The notes under the pieces are model-generated. The model worked only from the letters and a program-made list of their open reading frames with translations, ran no database searches and had not been told where the DNA came from. The translations under genes and the position numbers were made by a program. 64,000 nt of DNA from Sinohyriopsis cumingii (lineage: Eukaryota > Mollusca > Bivalvia > Unionida > Unionidae): assembly GCA_028554795.2 (NCBI GenBank), contig CM068839.1:14291220-14355219 (forward strand), given 5' to 3'. Shown here piece by piece: positions 28,925 through 41,799 of this stretch (positions within the stretch are counted from its first letter, which is position 1; every line of letters begins with the position of its first letter).

Positions 28925-29813
28925 GCATATATCTGTATCCCAGTTGTAAGAGTGTTAATTTGAAGGGGAAAAGAACAACAACCACTTTTGGGTCTCATAT
29001 TCTTCATATTCAAAGCTACCAATTTCAGACCTACGAATTTCAGACTTGTTTTTTGTTGACCATGGAACTAAAGATTTCAAGTCCAATGTGACAATACATA
29101 ATCTTGTCTCTGATATTTTCTATCATGCCACAGATATTAAAGGTTGTATACTTCATGTATATTCAGTCTTCATTTCTTGTTTGTTATTGCTTCCATTTCC
29201 CCTACATGATATAATAATAATGTTTTGCAAGTGCAATGAAATAACAATAAAATATACCAAAATAAAACAACAAAGAAAATGTGAAAGCAATACACTAAAG
29301 ACAATGTTTCAGCTTGATATACATTTTATAGTAAACTTAAAAGGTACATCTACAAGCCTGTCACATAAAAAGTAGGTAATAAGAGAACATTCCAAAATTA
29401 ACAGTTGGAAGTGTGTAGAAATTAACCAAATATCAAATGCAATCAACTGGAAATTTAAAAACTTACAATTTGAATCCAAATTAAAATTACTGACACACTG
29501 TATCTCTTGCTAAATGCATCAGGAATTTAATAGCAGCCTAGACTGATAGATTCCACGAAGTTAACAGCAGCTTAGTGTCACATGTTTAGGCTGGAATAAA
29601 CAGTAACACGAAAGAGTGAAAACAACAAGCTTTGAAAAAATACAATAATTCACTTCCCTGGAAAAATTCTGTGAAAATGAAAAAATATATGAACTCATGG
29701 TTTTATAGAATCAAATCCAAAAATAATCCATGGATAAAATTTTTGAAGTCCTCATAACAATATGTTCTAATGATTTCAAGTTTGAATCCTGACGAAGAAT
29801 CCAGATTTCTTAT
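28881..29813. repeat. Segmental duplication, copy 1
   Basis: Starts at a (TA)n(CA)n run and 'cagcatatatctgtatcccagttg', ends at 'gaatcctgacgaagaatcc'. It aligns nearly throughout with 30298-31349 in the same orientation. It is non-coding; the open frame of about 109 codons inside is shared with copy 2 but changes there. Confidence 0.9.
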
Positions 29814-30297
29814 CATCATAACAGTCCATTAATGTTTTATTTTGTTTCTAATTTAAGTAAAACACTTTAAATCATATTCAAATAAAATATAATTTTCTTT
29901 ATTAGCAGATTCATGTCCTGTTTTAATTTAAAATGTATCTTTTACTAGGGATCCTTTGACTAAAAGTATATGTGGCCCAAAACCGTGCAAGTAAATGATA
30001 TTTATTGAAGTAAAAATACTCCAAATCATGACACAATTATGATCCATATCTCAAACTACGCCATGTAATGTTTTTATCCACTTAATTTTACATCATAGGG
30101 TGTGGCCTAAAAATTGCTTATCTGACTTGTGCCATCACGGAAGTTGCACATCCTGAATTATACTAAAATTGGTAATCTGCTTTTTTTTCTTCCCACCACC
30201 ACCTGGTCAGTCCATTCCATTAAATTTTGCCATTGGGTCAGTGTTCAGGAACCATAGTGAGGCCTTTGTGTTCCAACAAAACTTTTCAATATCAGTT
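29814..30297. other. Spacer between duplicated copies
   Basis: About 480 bp of single-copy-looking AT-rich DNA, with no gene seen. Confidence 0.5.
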
Positions 30298-30329
<32 letters not shown>

Positions 30330-31349
30330 CATAGATCTGTATCCCAGTTGTAAGAGTGTTAATTTGAAGGGGAAAAGAACAACAACCACTTTTGGGTCTC
30401 ATATTCTTCACATTCAAAACTACCAATTTCAGACTTGTCATTTTGTTGACCATGGAACTAAAGATTTCAAGTCCAATGTGACAATACATAATCTTGTCTC
30501 TGATATTTTCTATCATGCCACAGATATTAAAGATTGTATACTTCATGTATATTCAGTCTTCATTTCTTGTTTGTTATTGCTTCCATTTCCCCTGCATGAT
30601 ATAATAATAATGTTTTGCAAGTGCAGTGAAATAACAATAAAATATACCAAAAAAAACCAACAAAGAAAATGTGAAAGCAATCCACCAAAGACAGAATGTT
30701 TCAGCTTGATATGCATTTTATAGCGAACTTTACACATTAACCCCTAGCGATGACTGTCACAAAATTTGAATATTCCTTGCGCATTTAATCACTTGTGTAT
30801 TGACATTGCACATAAATTACAAATTTAGCAATTCCCAGACGAATTGTAAAAAAAAAAAAAATTCTTGTTAAAAGGTACATCTACAAGCTTGTCACATAAA
30901 AAGTAGGTAATACTGTCTTAAGTGAACATTCCAAAATTAACAGTTGGAAGTGTGTAGAAAGTAGCCAAATATCAAATGCAATCAACTGGAAAATTAAAAA
31001 CTTACAATTTAAATCCAAATTAAAATTACTGAAACACTGTATCTCTTGCTAAATGCATCAGGAATTTAATAGCAGCCAAGACTGATAGTGAGATTCCACG
31101 AATTTAACAGCATCTTAGTGTCACGTGTTTAGGCTGGAATAAACAGTAACACAAGAAAGAGTGAAAACAACAAGCTTTGAAAAAATACAATAATTCATTT
31201 CCCTGGAAAAATTCTGTGAAAATGAAAAAATATTTGAACTCGTGGTTTTCTAGAATCAAATCCAAGAATAATCCACAAATAAAATTTTTTAAGTCCTCGT
31301 AACAATATGTTCTAATGATTTCAAGTTCGAATCCCGACGAAGAATCCAA
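30298..31349. repeat. Segmental duplication, copy 2
   Basis: Direct repeat of 28881-29813, about 1.4 kb downstream. It differs by substitutions, an insertion of about 130 bp (about 30737-30868) ending in a run of 14 A, and small indels. The A-run suggests a short retroposed insert, but no target duplication is evident. Confidence 0.88.
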
Positions 31350-32074
31350 GATGGAAGACAATGACGTATGCTGTAAACTGTTGTGTTTAAGTCTACATTT
31401 CCTTGTAGAAACAAGAATTATCACTCTGGTTTTGGAAATCTAAATAAATTTCTTATAAAAACTGTCTTTGATTAAGAATCTCGCATGAGCATATGTATTT
31501 TCCAGGAAAAAATAATTAATCCTTTTGAATCCAAGTAATTTGAAATAACTCCAAGCAGCACAACATACAACTTCCAGTGCAACAGCCCAATTTCTACTGA
31601 GAATAACTCTCCAAAACAGATGTTATATCGTCTTCTAAAACTTAAACAGGGGTCACGTGATTATGATTTGGAAGCTCGTAGAAATTATGTACTTGTTAAG
31701 ACGCACGTACACACAGTGTGGCCCTGACGGAAACCAATCGTTTTAGTCTAAAAATAAATAATAAAAAATTGTTTGCATCTTAAACTCGTAGTCCCATCAT
31801 GACCTCGATAACAACCAATTATTTTAAAATATAAATAGAACTTGTTTACTTGGTTGCTACAAATTTTGAATCAAGGTCAGGATCTAGATCAGCACCTGGT
31901 GTTTATAAAACAAACAGTCAAGGTCAAACTATTTTCTGAGAAAAGTATCTCTAGTGAATAAATTTACATTAGAATATCATGTAATGAAAATAAAATATTG
32001 AATCTGACAAACAATAAAACTGAAATAAATATATATTAAATCAGACATAATTAAATCAAATATATATATAACAC
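31350..32074. other. Intergenic DNA, no gene seen
   Basis: AT-rich, with no open frame or repeat that I can name. Confidence 0.4.
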
Positions 32075-32495
32075 TAGATTGATAGCGAGATTCCAAGAAT
32101 TTGTTAACAGCCAAGACTGATTTTATAAGAATTTTATAACAGCCTAGACTGATATTGATTTTCCAAGAATTTATTAGCAGCCTAGACTGATACTGAGATT
32201 CCAAGAATTTAATAGCAGCCTGGACTGATAATAAAATTCCAAGAATTTAATAGCAGCCTAGATTGATAATAAAATTCCAAGAATTTAAAAGCAGCCTAGA
32301 CTGATAGTGAGATTCCGTGAATTTAATAGCAGCCTAGACTGATAGTGAGATTCCATGAATTTAATAACAGCATAGACTGATAGTGAGATTCCATGAATTT
32401 AATAGCAGCCTAGACTGATAGTAAGATTCCATGAATTTAATAACAGCATAGACTGATAGTGAGATTCCAAGAATTTAATAGCAGCCTACTCTGAG
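32075..32495. repeat. 38-bp minisatellite
   Basis: About ten units of 'gagattccaagaatttaata' plus 'gcagcctagactgatagt'. One or two of the same monomers are present inside each segmental duplication copy (about 29520-29575 and 31060-31125), so this array looks like a local amplification of that segment. Confidence 0.88.
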
Positions 32496-32970
32496 AGCAA
32501 AATTCCTGGCTGCAGCATTGCATTTACAGTTGTTTTGGAATGTAAAATAAAATGTTCTCAAAAACTGCCAAACAGAATTTGACCAAATTGGACAAAAAGC
32601 ATATGAGGGCTCTTCATTAAAATGGATCCAGGGAAGGTATTTTAAGGTAAAATAGTCACTCATAGAAGCAATTAAGAATTTTGTGTCATATCCATATTAA
32701 CTTTCCGAGTAGTCAGAGTACTGTTGCATATATTGGTAAAAAGACATTGCCTTCCCTGGGTACCATATATATTTAAATAGAACAGCACTTATTTGAGCCT
32801 ATATCAAATTTAATTGAAAGTTACAGATAGTTCACAGTGTACCTTAACAATTAAGTCGGGTCACTGCCCTATGTTTTACATTTATTTGTTTTAAATTAAT
32901 ATTATGATTATGTAAAAATAGATTCAATTAAACTTTCTAAATATACCTTGAGATTATCTTTCCTCTATAG
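32496..32970. other. Intergenic or intronic DNA, no gene seen
   Basis: It ends in a good polypyrimidine tract and AG (attatctttcctctatag) just before 32971. Confidence 0.4.
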
Positions 32971-33051
32971 GAACAACATTTGCACGTGTTACACAAATTG
33001 ATTCAAGAGGGAATGAAGAGAGGCAAGCCTTCTTTTAATAAGTGGATATGA
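32971..33051 (+). CDS. Candidate terminal exon, product unknown
   Basis: A strong acceptor-like tract ends at 32970. In phase 0 the sequence reads EQHLHVLHKLIQEGMKRGKP then SFNKWI and stops at TGA (33049-33051). In the phase demanded by the donor at 23504 of the ITPR-like gene it is also open (GTTFARVTQIDSRGNEERQA) and stops at 33036-33038. I recognise neither peptide. It could be the last exon of an unseen + strand gene, an alternative end of the ITPR-like gene, or chance. Confidence 0.28.
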   Translation, partial: EQHLHVLHKLIQEGMKRGKPSFNKWI

Positions 33052-33217
33052 GAAGAAAAAGCATGCATTAGATAAAAGTAAGACTCGGGTGAATATTAAT
33101 GATCATCTCTTGTTCTAAAATACTTTGAAAGGTAAACTTGGGCTGATGACAATCCAACATAGGTTGACCCACGGATCTCGCCGATCAACATCGGATTAAT
33201 TCATACACACGTGAAAA

Positions 33218-33319
33218 ATGGCGGGGTTTCTCTTTGGATTGCAAAATTACATAGCTCATAATGTGATGAAGCGTCAATATTATCCGGTTTTAAAGGAACC
33301 CAGTGATGTTCAGGAATAA
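33218..33319 (+). CDS. Small open frame, 33 codons, unknown
   Basis: The context gtgaaaaATGGCGG is a strong start context (A at -3, G at +4). It reads MAGFLFGLQNYIAHNVMKRQ then YYPVLKEPSDVQE and stops TAA. The amphipathic, basic composition looks protein-like and resembles the start of a small membrane or mitochondrial protein, but I do not recognise it. It lies immediately upstream of the Polinton A left end. It may be a first exon, a microprotein, or chance. Confidence 0.25.
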   Translation: MAGFLFGLQNYIAHNVMKRQYYPVLKEPSDVQE

Positions 33320-33343
33320 TATCTTTCAAGTTTCAGTATTATT

Positions 33344-33600
33344 CAGAAGCAGCAGAGAGGGTGAATAGACCTTTTGCTAGAACGTCATTTTTGAGAAATT
33401 AAAACTTCCTACGAAAATGAAAAATATAAGGCCAATAACGCCAAACCAAACCTTGTATCCAACCGAGAGTTTCTCTAATTGGTTTAGTTTATTTAGTTAC
33501 TTTATCGCTGTCGTTAGTGGGTTTTTTAAAGTATGTGCGCGTGTTCACCCACTGCGACGCTTCATCGAGGTCGCACCCCCTCTACTGCTACAACTGTGTA
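33344..33600 (+). repeat. Polinton A left terminal inverted repeat
   Basis: It starts near gaagcagcagagagggtgaa and includes 'tgctagaacgtcatttttga' and 'gccaataacgcc'. The reverse complement of the right end at 45378-45633 matches over about 250 bp with scattered differences. Confidence 0.88.
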
Positions 33601-33699
33601 AGTAATTAAATCAGTATCTCATCCAAAAGTTGTATCAAGACTTATTCAACATCGTGATCGAGGAGCATGTAAATTTATTGTTATAAATCAGTGTGGAAT

Positions 33700-34300
33700 A
33701 GATTGTGTTTTTGAAAAGAAGTTTTTAAATCTGACTATATCCATATCTCAGCTGCATCGGGTCTGATGAATATTTCGCAGAGTATGTGTATCAATTTCGT
33801 TAAATATAACTAAAATATTGCAGTTATCTCTGATCACTTTAGGTATTTGTGTATATCGCTGAGTAACATAAATCACATCATTTTTTATGTCTGCCTCGAG
33901 AAAATATCCGAGCTGGATTTGATTGTTTGTACAGCATCACATCATCGTATACAACTAAATTATTAATAAATCCATCAAGGTCATCTACAGATGGGGCTTC
34001 ATCAATATCGGTGATAAAATTAATAACATCATTATCTTCTTCATCCAACAATTTCGCATTTTCATTAAAAATTTTAAGTACTTCGTAGCATCTCTGATCA
34101 TCTGCAGATGGCGCTACTAAATAAAACTTATCTCACTTGAGTCACCTCATTATCAAATTAAGTAATAATTGAGTTTTACCAGACCCAGATGAACCTATTA
34201 TTATCATTCTGATAGGATTTGGTAGCGCTGGATGATGTTAGAATTACTCTTGCTTTCGTGTCGCGGAGAAATCAATGACATCCATGTTATACAAATATAA
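33700..34300 (-). pseudogene. Polinton A: packaging ATPase remnant
   Basis: Minus-strand frame with a Walker A motif of the form GSSGSGKT, typical of the FtsK/HerA-type DNA-packaging ATPase of Polintons and related viruses. The same segment is present at 49310-49860 in copy B. Fossil. Confidence 0.75.
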
Positions 34301-34399
34301 TAAATACTGCGGATCTATATTGTGTTTGATGTAGAGCATTTACATCCACTCGTGGACTAGCAACAATAATAACAAAAAAATACAAAGTGTGCACTTCCA

Positions 34400-34680
34400 G
34401 GTAAATGTGTAAAATGTGGTACAAAACATATAAATTTATTTCTAATAATAAAATCAGTGGTGATATCGCTACTTCATTAGGAAAATTACCAGGAACTAAA
34501 TACCCTGGATATAATTATTGCGGTCCTGGTACCCGACCTAATATCCGACTTGATGAACAAGATCAACCAAGACCTGGAGAATATCCTATAAACGCTAAAG
34601 ATTTATAACAATGACATACTGCAGAAGTGAAGTTGATTCATGCATTAAATTCCATAAAAATCTTTAAAAGCTAAATGGTT
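34400..34680 (+). pseudogene. Polinton A: phospholipase A2-domain gene remnant
   Basis: Contains the glycine-rich YPGYNYCGPGT motif of a parvovirus-type PLA2 fold. The counterpart in copy B also shows a HDVAY-type active-site motif. PLA2 domains are known from some Polinton/adintovirus-like elements and parvovirus capsids, where they help membrane breaching. Fossil. Confidence 0.65.
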
Positions 34681-34699
34681 GGTAAGTAAACTATTATTA

Positions 34700-35430
34700 T
34701 TAATTAATCAACCGATTATTATAAAATAATGGAATCAATTTATTATAGCCCAAAATAATATTTGAAAGGAAGATCAGCGATTGGTAAACTCGCTGATGCG
34801 GCAAATGTTACACGTTCTGATGCTGCAGCGTGGTCAGCACTCCTAATGAAGTTCATCAAACAAATATATTGTTTTTACCACATGATACTATTAAAACTGG
34901 AAGACGTCAATTAACATACACATACGCGTTAACTGTCGTTGATGTTGGAAGAAGATATAAGGAAGCAGAGTCGTTATCAACTAAAACAGCAACTTGGACG
35001 AATTTATCAACGAAAATCTGGACTACAAGCAGTTCTATTATGCCACAACTATTACAGGTTGATCATGGCAAGGAATTTCTTGCTGCAGTATGGTCGTTGA
35101 TGAAAAAACATGTCAAAATCAGACGAAGACACACTGCAATTCATCGTGATCAGGCAATTGTTAAACGATTTAATAGAACACTTGCTGAGCGGTTATTTGG
35201 ATATCAATATGCAAAGGAAATAATTCAGAAAGATATGAGATCTCGCGAATGAGTTGCAAGATTGCCAAGTGTGATAAATGCATTAAATAATTAAATTACT
35301 CAAACAACTGCCATGAAACCTATTAATGCGATTACCAAAAAAATATACCAATACAACGACATGAATTTCAAAACAACCAGTATTAGTTAATGTTACTGTA
35401 AGATATTTATATGAACCCGATAAAAAAGAG
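34700..35430 (+). pseudogene. Polinton A: rve integrase remnant
   Basis: Resembles the retroviral-type integrase core of Polintons, with recognisable RQLTYTYALTVVDVGRRYKE and RRRHTAIHRDQ..V.RFNRT segments. It is homologous to 50600-51160 in copy B. Fossil. Confidence 0.8.
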
Positions 35431-35589
35431 CGACTGATCCTATTTGGAGTATTACAACACATACAATTTCCAGCGTGGTTACATCTACGGGTATACCTGC
35501 AATCTATAGATTATAGTCAATTGCTCCTCAACGTGGATTTGTATGCGAGCAATTACAAGTAATTCCTTCCCGAAGATGCACAATTCCCA

Positions 35590-35790
35590 CCGCATTCACT
35601 TTTGTAAACTAGCACCTCGACGTCGATTACATTCAAGACAGGTCAGCTTTACATTTTCGCGTCTATGACCAAAATTACTATTAATTCTGTATACAGTAAA
35701 TTGTCTTGGAGTATTATTTGAATGCTGCCACAACATTACTATGTTACAGTTCGCACAGTGATTAATTTGCTGTTGTTTCAATGACATGAT
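35590..35790 (-). pseudogene. Polinton A: small zinc-binding protein remnant
   Basis: A short frame with two C-x2-C pairs (CANC and CLEC), likely a zinc ribbon. It is present at the same place in copy B (about 51360-51560). The function is unknown. Confidence 0.5.
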
Positions 35791-35839
35791 AAATTTAGCA
35801 TCAAGATTACTTTTTTGTCATATTTTTTATAATAAACTA

Positions 35840-36960
35840 TTTTGTTTCTTGCTATATCATTATCTATAACATCGACAACACATTCGGTGTTGTCAGCAGT
35901 TTCTGTGAAGTCTATAACATTGCTTCGCAGTTGAGATATTCTTCTGACTCGAGACACTGCGAGATAAACTAAGTTTGTCCATTCGATACGATCATCGACG
36001 ATTCAAGCATTTGTGTCGGAAATAGTTAATCCTTGTGATGAATGAATTGTCATTGCGTATCCTAGCGTCCATGGAATTTTGTCCCTGACTCCATCAGGAG
36101 TTAACGCGCTCTCAACAACATTGGCAGGAACTAAGACAACATCATTTAATACAAGATTTAGTTGTTCTGACGATCCTGGTGTATCAATGTCGATATTCTG
36201 TCGTCGCGTATCTGCTGGTCGATAACATTATTTTTTGTCAATAACCAATCAAGAAATATTTGTACATTTCGAACGAAACGGTGCACAATTCATCCCAAAC
36301 AATAATTCTTGGAAGTACATTTATCTCCCTTTCATCGAAATAATTTATGATAAGTACATGATTTAATATTTATTTCTCTAATTTCACTTGCGAGTCTGTG
36401 TGTAGGAATTAATACAACTATTTCAGAACAACTGTTCAAGAATAATTCGATCACACGAGTTCTTTTACCAGAAACTCCAGGCCCATTAAGGTAAACTGTT
36501 TCTTGTCTAGCTACAGAATCATATACATATGTTGCAGATGATAATTTCGATATTTGAATTTTTTGACAATACATATTCTTGATTTCAACATCAGCGGATT
36601 CAGAATAATCAATTATATTTTCTTGTTTTATTCTCCATTCACTCCATAATGCATAATTGCCGATATGTATTTGTTCTAGCAATCCTGTATTCTTGCTATA
36701 TAAAACGAATCCGTAGCGAATCTGACAGCAAACTCAGAATCTCTATTTATCAAATATAATAGATTTATCGAAACGTACGCGAGCATTAAAGCTCTTAAAT
36801 AAGCAAGCTGCGGTGACTCACCACCAATATAACTCACAATTGTACCTAATTTAGTTTCGTCTGATAAATTAACATTACTTAGACTTATAAACGTATTTAT
36901 ATTCGTGGTATCAGTAATTATACATTCTAATTCAGAATCATCCATAACCAATCTTGTACA
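35840..36960 (-). pseudogene. Polinton A: SF1 helicase-like remnant
   Basis: It shows a GPGVSGK-type Walker A motif and, toward the 3' part, the MTIH..QGLTI motif typical of Pif1/RecD-like helicases carried by some Polintons. Fossil. Confidence 0.65.
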
Positions 36961-38680
36961 ATGTCGTTTATGGTCATATGATCCTCCTTGGGTGAATTTA
37001 CCGATTATTTTTCTGCCAAGATCTTTTGTGATATTATTCTCAAAATCAGTTATATCGGTACTTTCATCATCAGATTATTAATTTTGTTGTGGTAACCAAA
37101 TTTCTTTCTGCGGATCATGTGATATCATTGCTTCACTTACAATCGACGAGATTAGTATTTACATCGAGCATATATCGTAATAAAACTATTGGTGCCAACT
37201 TTTTTCTGCAAAATGTTTGCCAAACCAGACATAACAAATCAGATGAAGATTTTCAGCAAACTTAAATAATTCGATTCGAGCGAATCCAGTCCAAAAAAAA
37301 ATCTGGTAATGGTCCATGTATCGATACTCTGGTCATAGCGTGTGTGGGATGTCCAAATCGCTCAAAATACTTAGAACATTCTCCCATATCAAGAAAACGT
37401 CCCGGATAACATGCAACCATATCAACCGAAATAACATCCCGATAATCGTATTTAGTATTACATAATCAACCGTGACCGTATTCGACACAACTCGATATTA
37501 TATCATTCAAAAAATAAAACCTCTTAGGCTTCCACGAATTTTTCTGTCTAGTCAAATGAGCTGCGACTGATGGAATCGTAAAATAAGTACTCAGTAATTG
37601 TTCAGCCTTGACATCGTCAGGGTCATGGGTATATTTCGGCGATGAAACATCGCTGCGCAATATTCTTCGTTTCTTCATGGAGAGATCCTGTACGATAAAT
37701 ATCTCCATTAGGCCGTACACATTGATCATAGCTTCCATTATCGCAACTTTGAAACAGCCACACGGGTACAGTATCATTCTAACTTATTTCGTTAATAAAA
37801 TCAAATATATCACCGTTATAAAAAATTAACAATTCGATTTCGTGGAAATATTGTTTCTGCATTAGTCATCGCATGCGCAATATGATCAATAATTTCAATC
37901 GAAGCTCCTTTCGATTTAAACTTTCATTCGTATAAAATACATCCAGTTATCGTTCTTACTTTTATTGGGAATTTTAATTTCTTTCCTAATTCATCAACAT
38001 CGTTTATTGCAGCTCCCTTATCCTTGACTGATTTCAGCCCATTATGTTATCTTTTTCACGTCGCTGATCAGTTAAAAAATTTCCACGTATCGCGTTTGTA
38101 AAATGTTTCATTACTTGTTCGGCTACACAATTTATATTTGAAAAAATTTCATCGGTTTCAGATTATTAACGCTAGGTTTATCATTTATCGGATAAATTCC
38201 ATAAATAACCACGGTTGCAGCATACGCTCTTTCATAATACGGTTTGTCAATACCAGTCAACATTCCTGGTCTGGAATTTTGACCCAATGCGGCAATTATT
38301 TCATTATGAAGGACAGGGTCATGTTTGTCACTGATAATCCAAGTAGTATTGTTTGTTTCTGCTAAAATAATAATCTTTACTCTGAAAAAATCTTCGATTG
38401 TCGAGATATTTAATAATCGTTGCCGCTGGTTTGTCACTCATTGTAGCATTGATAACATCGTCGACGCCTTCGGTGTGGTGTATGATTTTAAACGTCGACC
38501 ACACGTGAAATGCACCATCTTCGCTAAGTCTTTCTTGGCGTTATGATTACTATTAATCAAACTTTTATTCATCGGATCCACCAGAGCTCGTATCGGCAAG
38601 CTAGGAGATATTCATTCAAAATTAAATTTATATTTAGAAAATTTAATCTTAATCTCTTTTAAATCTTCCATATTATATTA
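36960..38680 (-). pseudogene. Polinton A: protein-primed DNA polymerase B remnant
   Basis: It contains a polymerase motif A region similar to VDMGACYPGSFLGMGEC (clearest in copy B at about 52600-52680) and the following palm/thumb sequence. The protein-primed PolB is a defining Polinton gene. Fossil. Confidence 0.7.
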
Positions 38681-39171
38681 AAACAAGTATATATTTAGAT
38701 CGATATTATATATTCAGGCCAACCTAAAACAGAAATAATTGATGATTGATATTTATCAACCACGTAATCTTGCGAATATATTTCAATTGCAGCTGATAAC
38801 GTTAGTTCGTTAACTGTTATAGCTTTTCTCGATTCTCTTTAGATCATTGATTTTATTCTACGTTGAAATTCATCATTTATTTGTTTGATTTGATAATTAC
38901 CTGTTGGTACGCAGACGACTTGCCAATCTGGAGTTCCATCTGATTTATTTTTATTTGCAAATACAAGAGAATTATTTGCTGGCAATCCACCAAACGATTT
39001 TGATCTGATATTTGGCCAACTGTAACATGCTTGTGATTGTGCTAGAGCTATGGAATTGCTGTTGCAAAATTGATGCTAAATTTAGGATTAATTGAACTTA
39101 CTGATATCATCGATGGTTTTCAACGGAGTTGTATTAACGACAACCCGTTGTAGCAATTCGTTTGGCGTTGA

Positions 39172-39174
<3 letters not shown>

Positions 39175-39213
<39 letters not shown>

Positions 39214-39215
39214 TA
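39175..39215. repeat. (TTA)n(TAG)n microsatellite in Polinton A
   Basis: About 13 trinucleotide units followed by tag repeats. Confidence 0.9.
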
Positions 39216-39667
39216 GTAGTAGTAGTAGTATTTCATAATATTGATTATTTGGATCTTGTGTAGTGCATTCACGGCAAATTTTAACCATTTCTGCAAACTC
39301 GGCGTCTGAAATTATTCCATCACTTAGGCCTAACAAAGAAAATTTAGAATACGCTGTTGTTCCTGTATGTAGTTTTATTATATATTCATGCAAATTTTTA
39401 CTTGTGCACGTCCATATTATTTTGCGATGATATTGAGAATACCAGCAATTATTGTTGCAGCTGAAACACAAATTGTTATAAATATTGGCGCCACTGCTAG
39501 CGATGGTGTTATTGTTGTTAACAATACACCGGTTCTAGCGATAACATCAGACGCCGAATAAACAACTATATCAATAGCAAGTATGTGTCTATTGTACTTT
39601 TTATACTTTTATTGTATATTCATCTATGATATTTTTTAGTTTTGCTTGCCCCATACATACTTGATTA

Positions 39668-39781
<114 letters not shown>

Positions 39782-40229
39782 TGTGCTGTAACAACACGTT
39801 GAATGTTGATTGGAGGGCTCGTTATTTAATTAGGTGGGAATTTAGCTGCTAATTCAAGACACCAATAATAAATCAAGCCGAGTTTTTTTTTTAACATCAC
39901 TAACATTGATCCAGGAGATCCACCTAACGGAGTCAGTGGATAACGCCGTGAAATGGTGGTAGATATTATAAATGTCACAACACCAAGTACTGAGAGTCTG
40001 TATATAACGGTAACCTCAGCACGATGTTTAATTGTTTTATTGAATGGTGACCATAATGCTTGGTCAGACGCTACCGTATATACCATGTTGAGTATTTGCT
40101 TGTTAGGAATTTTAATCAGATTCATTTTTTTAACGATATCAGGAATTCCACTTACCATCTTCTAGTTTTTTGTTTTTAATATCATCGATATTACTCCGCG
40201 TTATCGTGATTAAGTCTGAAAATGATTTA

Positions 40230-40900
40230 GGATCTCTGATAACACTTAATCATGTATTAATAGCTTCAATACCTGACATAGCTGTTTTAATATCGCCAAG
40301 TTTTGTGTTAATATCAACGAGTTTTACGTCAACAGTCAACTGACTTCCAAAGAAGTCCTCTGCTATTTCATTGATTTTTCTAAAATTTCTACGAAAATTT
40401 GAAAACTTATTTACGTGAACGTCATCCTCAGCTCGTAGCGTGGTTAACTTAGTATCTACTGTATTATAGTTATTGTCAACGTATTTTTTTGTTGCGGTAT
40501 CTTCATCAGATGTTGGATCTCTTAAAACAACTATTTTATTTCCATTCATGATGAGTTCACCTGTCATTATATCACCGGTAGATCGTAACGATTAGCAATA
40601 TTTTTGCAATATCATTTCTAATAGTTGCGATTGATATATTTGATTCCCTGCTTATACCACTTTCATTAAATACTGGAACAGTATCCGTAGTAGCTCCGAG
40701 AACTCTACGAACTATGTCATTTCATTTTATATTACTCGTCTTCAAAACACCATATTTATCCTGAAAAATAACAACCTCATCTGGATCAACTCCAGAAAGA
40801 TTTATAGTATCGGCAAGTTCATCTTTAGTCGCGTAATTCGACAGATCGATATCATCTTTTTTATCTTGTCTTTGATAGAAGAAGATCTTCCGTAAATATC
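40230..40900 (-). pseudogene. Polinton A: fibre-like protein remnant
   Basis: It has the phrase LRDPTSDEDTATKKYVDNNY, a motif typical of trimeric tail/fibre stalk repeats, and a coiled-coil-like stretch. A homologous piece is at 53040-53310 in copy B. Fossil. Confidence 0.55.
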
Positions 40901-40979
40901 AACTTTATAGTTACTGCTAGTGAATAAATCAACAATTGTATTTGATCAGATCTTGAAACTGAGTCGATTACAGCAATTA

Positions 40980-41560
40980 CTTCACGACCACATGTGCTGG
41001 TAATGTTGAATACCAAACTGGAGTTTTATTGTTTTTGTGTAATTTAAGAATTCTTTTGGTGGCGCTAATCCATACGAATCAAAATAAACAATTCCACGTG
41101 GATCAATTGCCTACGCAACCCAATGAGTACCGCGGCGAAAACTATTATCAAGATTAATAATATCTGTTTCAATATTGTTTGGTTGTTTTGGTAATTGATC
41201 GCGCGTAAAAGTACCTCTAAAAAATTTGTATCTAATTTTTTTAGCAGCATCAAGTAAATCAAAATTTAACATGGGAAAGATTAACGAAGTGTTCCTGGAA
41301 GTCTCAGACCTTTTCCGTATCGATAAGGGGTTTCTGGTAATCCTAGACCTTTCCCTCTTTTTTAAATCCTTTCCTATTGCTTTCTTTAATGCCATTTCAG
41401 CAGCGGTTCCAACAGCACCAAGTGCGGCTGCTTTTGCAACAGCTGGGGCTGCAGCGGCTATTACTGCTGGTATACGCTAGAAGTGGAAATATACCACCTG
41501 TTTTAATTGAGTCTTAAATTGCACCCGCAGAGAGACTAAGTTTAATGCCTGTATTTGATT
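40980..41560 (-). pseudogene. Polinton A: adenain-like protease and small Ala-rich protein remnant
   Basis: The GTHWVA and FDSYG-type motifs (the latter clear in copy B at about 53520-53560) belong to the adenovirus-type maturation cysteine protease. Next to it is a short alanine-rich hydrophobic stretch like the small core or lytic proteins of adeno-like viruses. Fossil. Confidence 0.7.
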
Positions 41561-41799
41561 GTTTGGAACTATTTAAATGTCTGAGTTGACGTTCTGATAA
41601 TGATAATTTTTTTAACCACCTGTGATTTGATCCAGCTAAGTGATATTTTCATTCTGCAGTTCTTTGCTGAATCTGATTGATTCTTCTTAATCTGACCAGG
41701 AGTCAGACTAACTCTAACATAATAATATGACATCCTAAACATCGTTAGTGATCTAATTGTATGTTAAGAAAATGTTACATATTTAGAAAATATTACATA

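Noticed and set aside
31310-31345. tRNA or tRNA-derived SINE, from a B-box-like ttcaagttcgaatccc
   Set aside because: No A box at the right distance and the T-stem does not pair. The sequence is part of the segmental duplication, whose other copy has lost the box.
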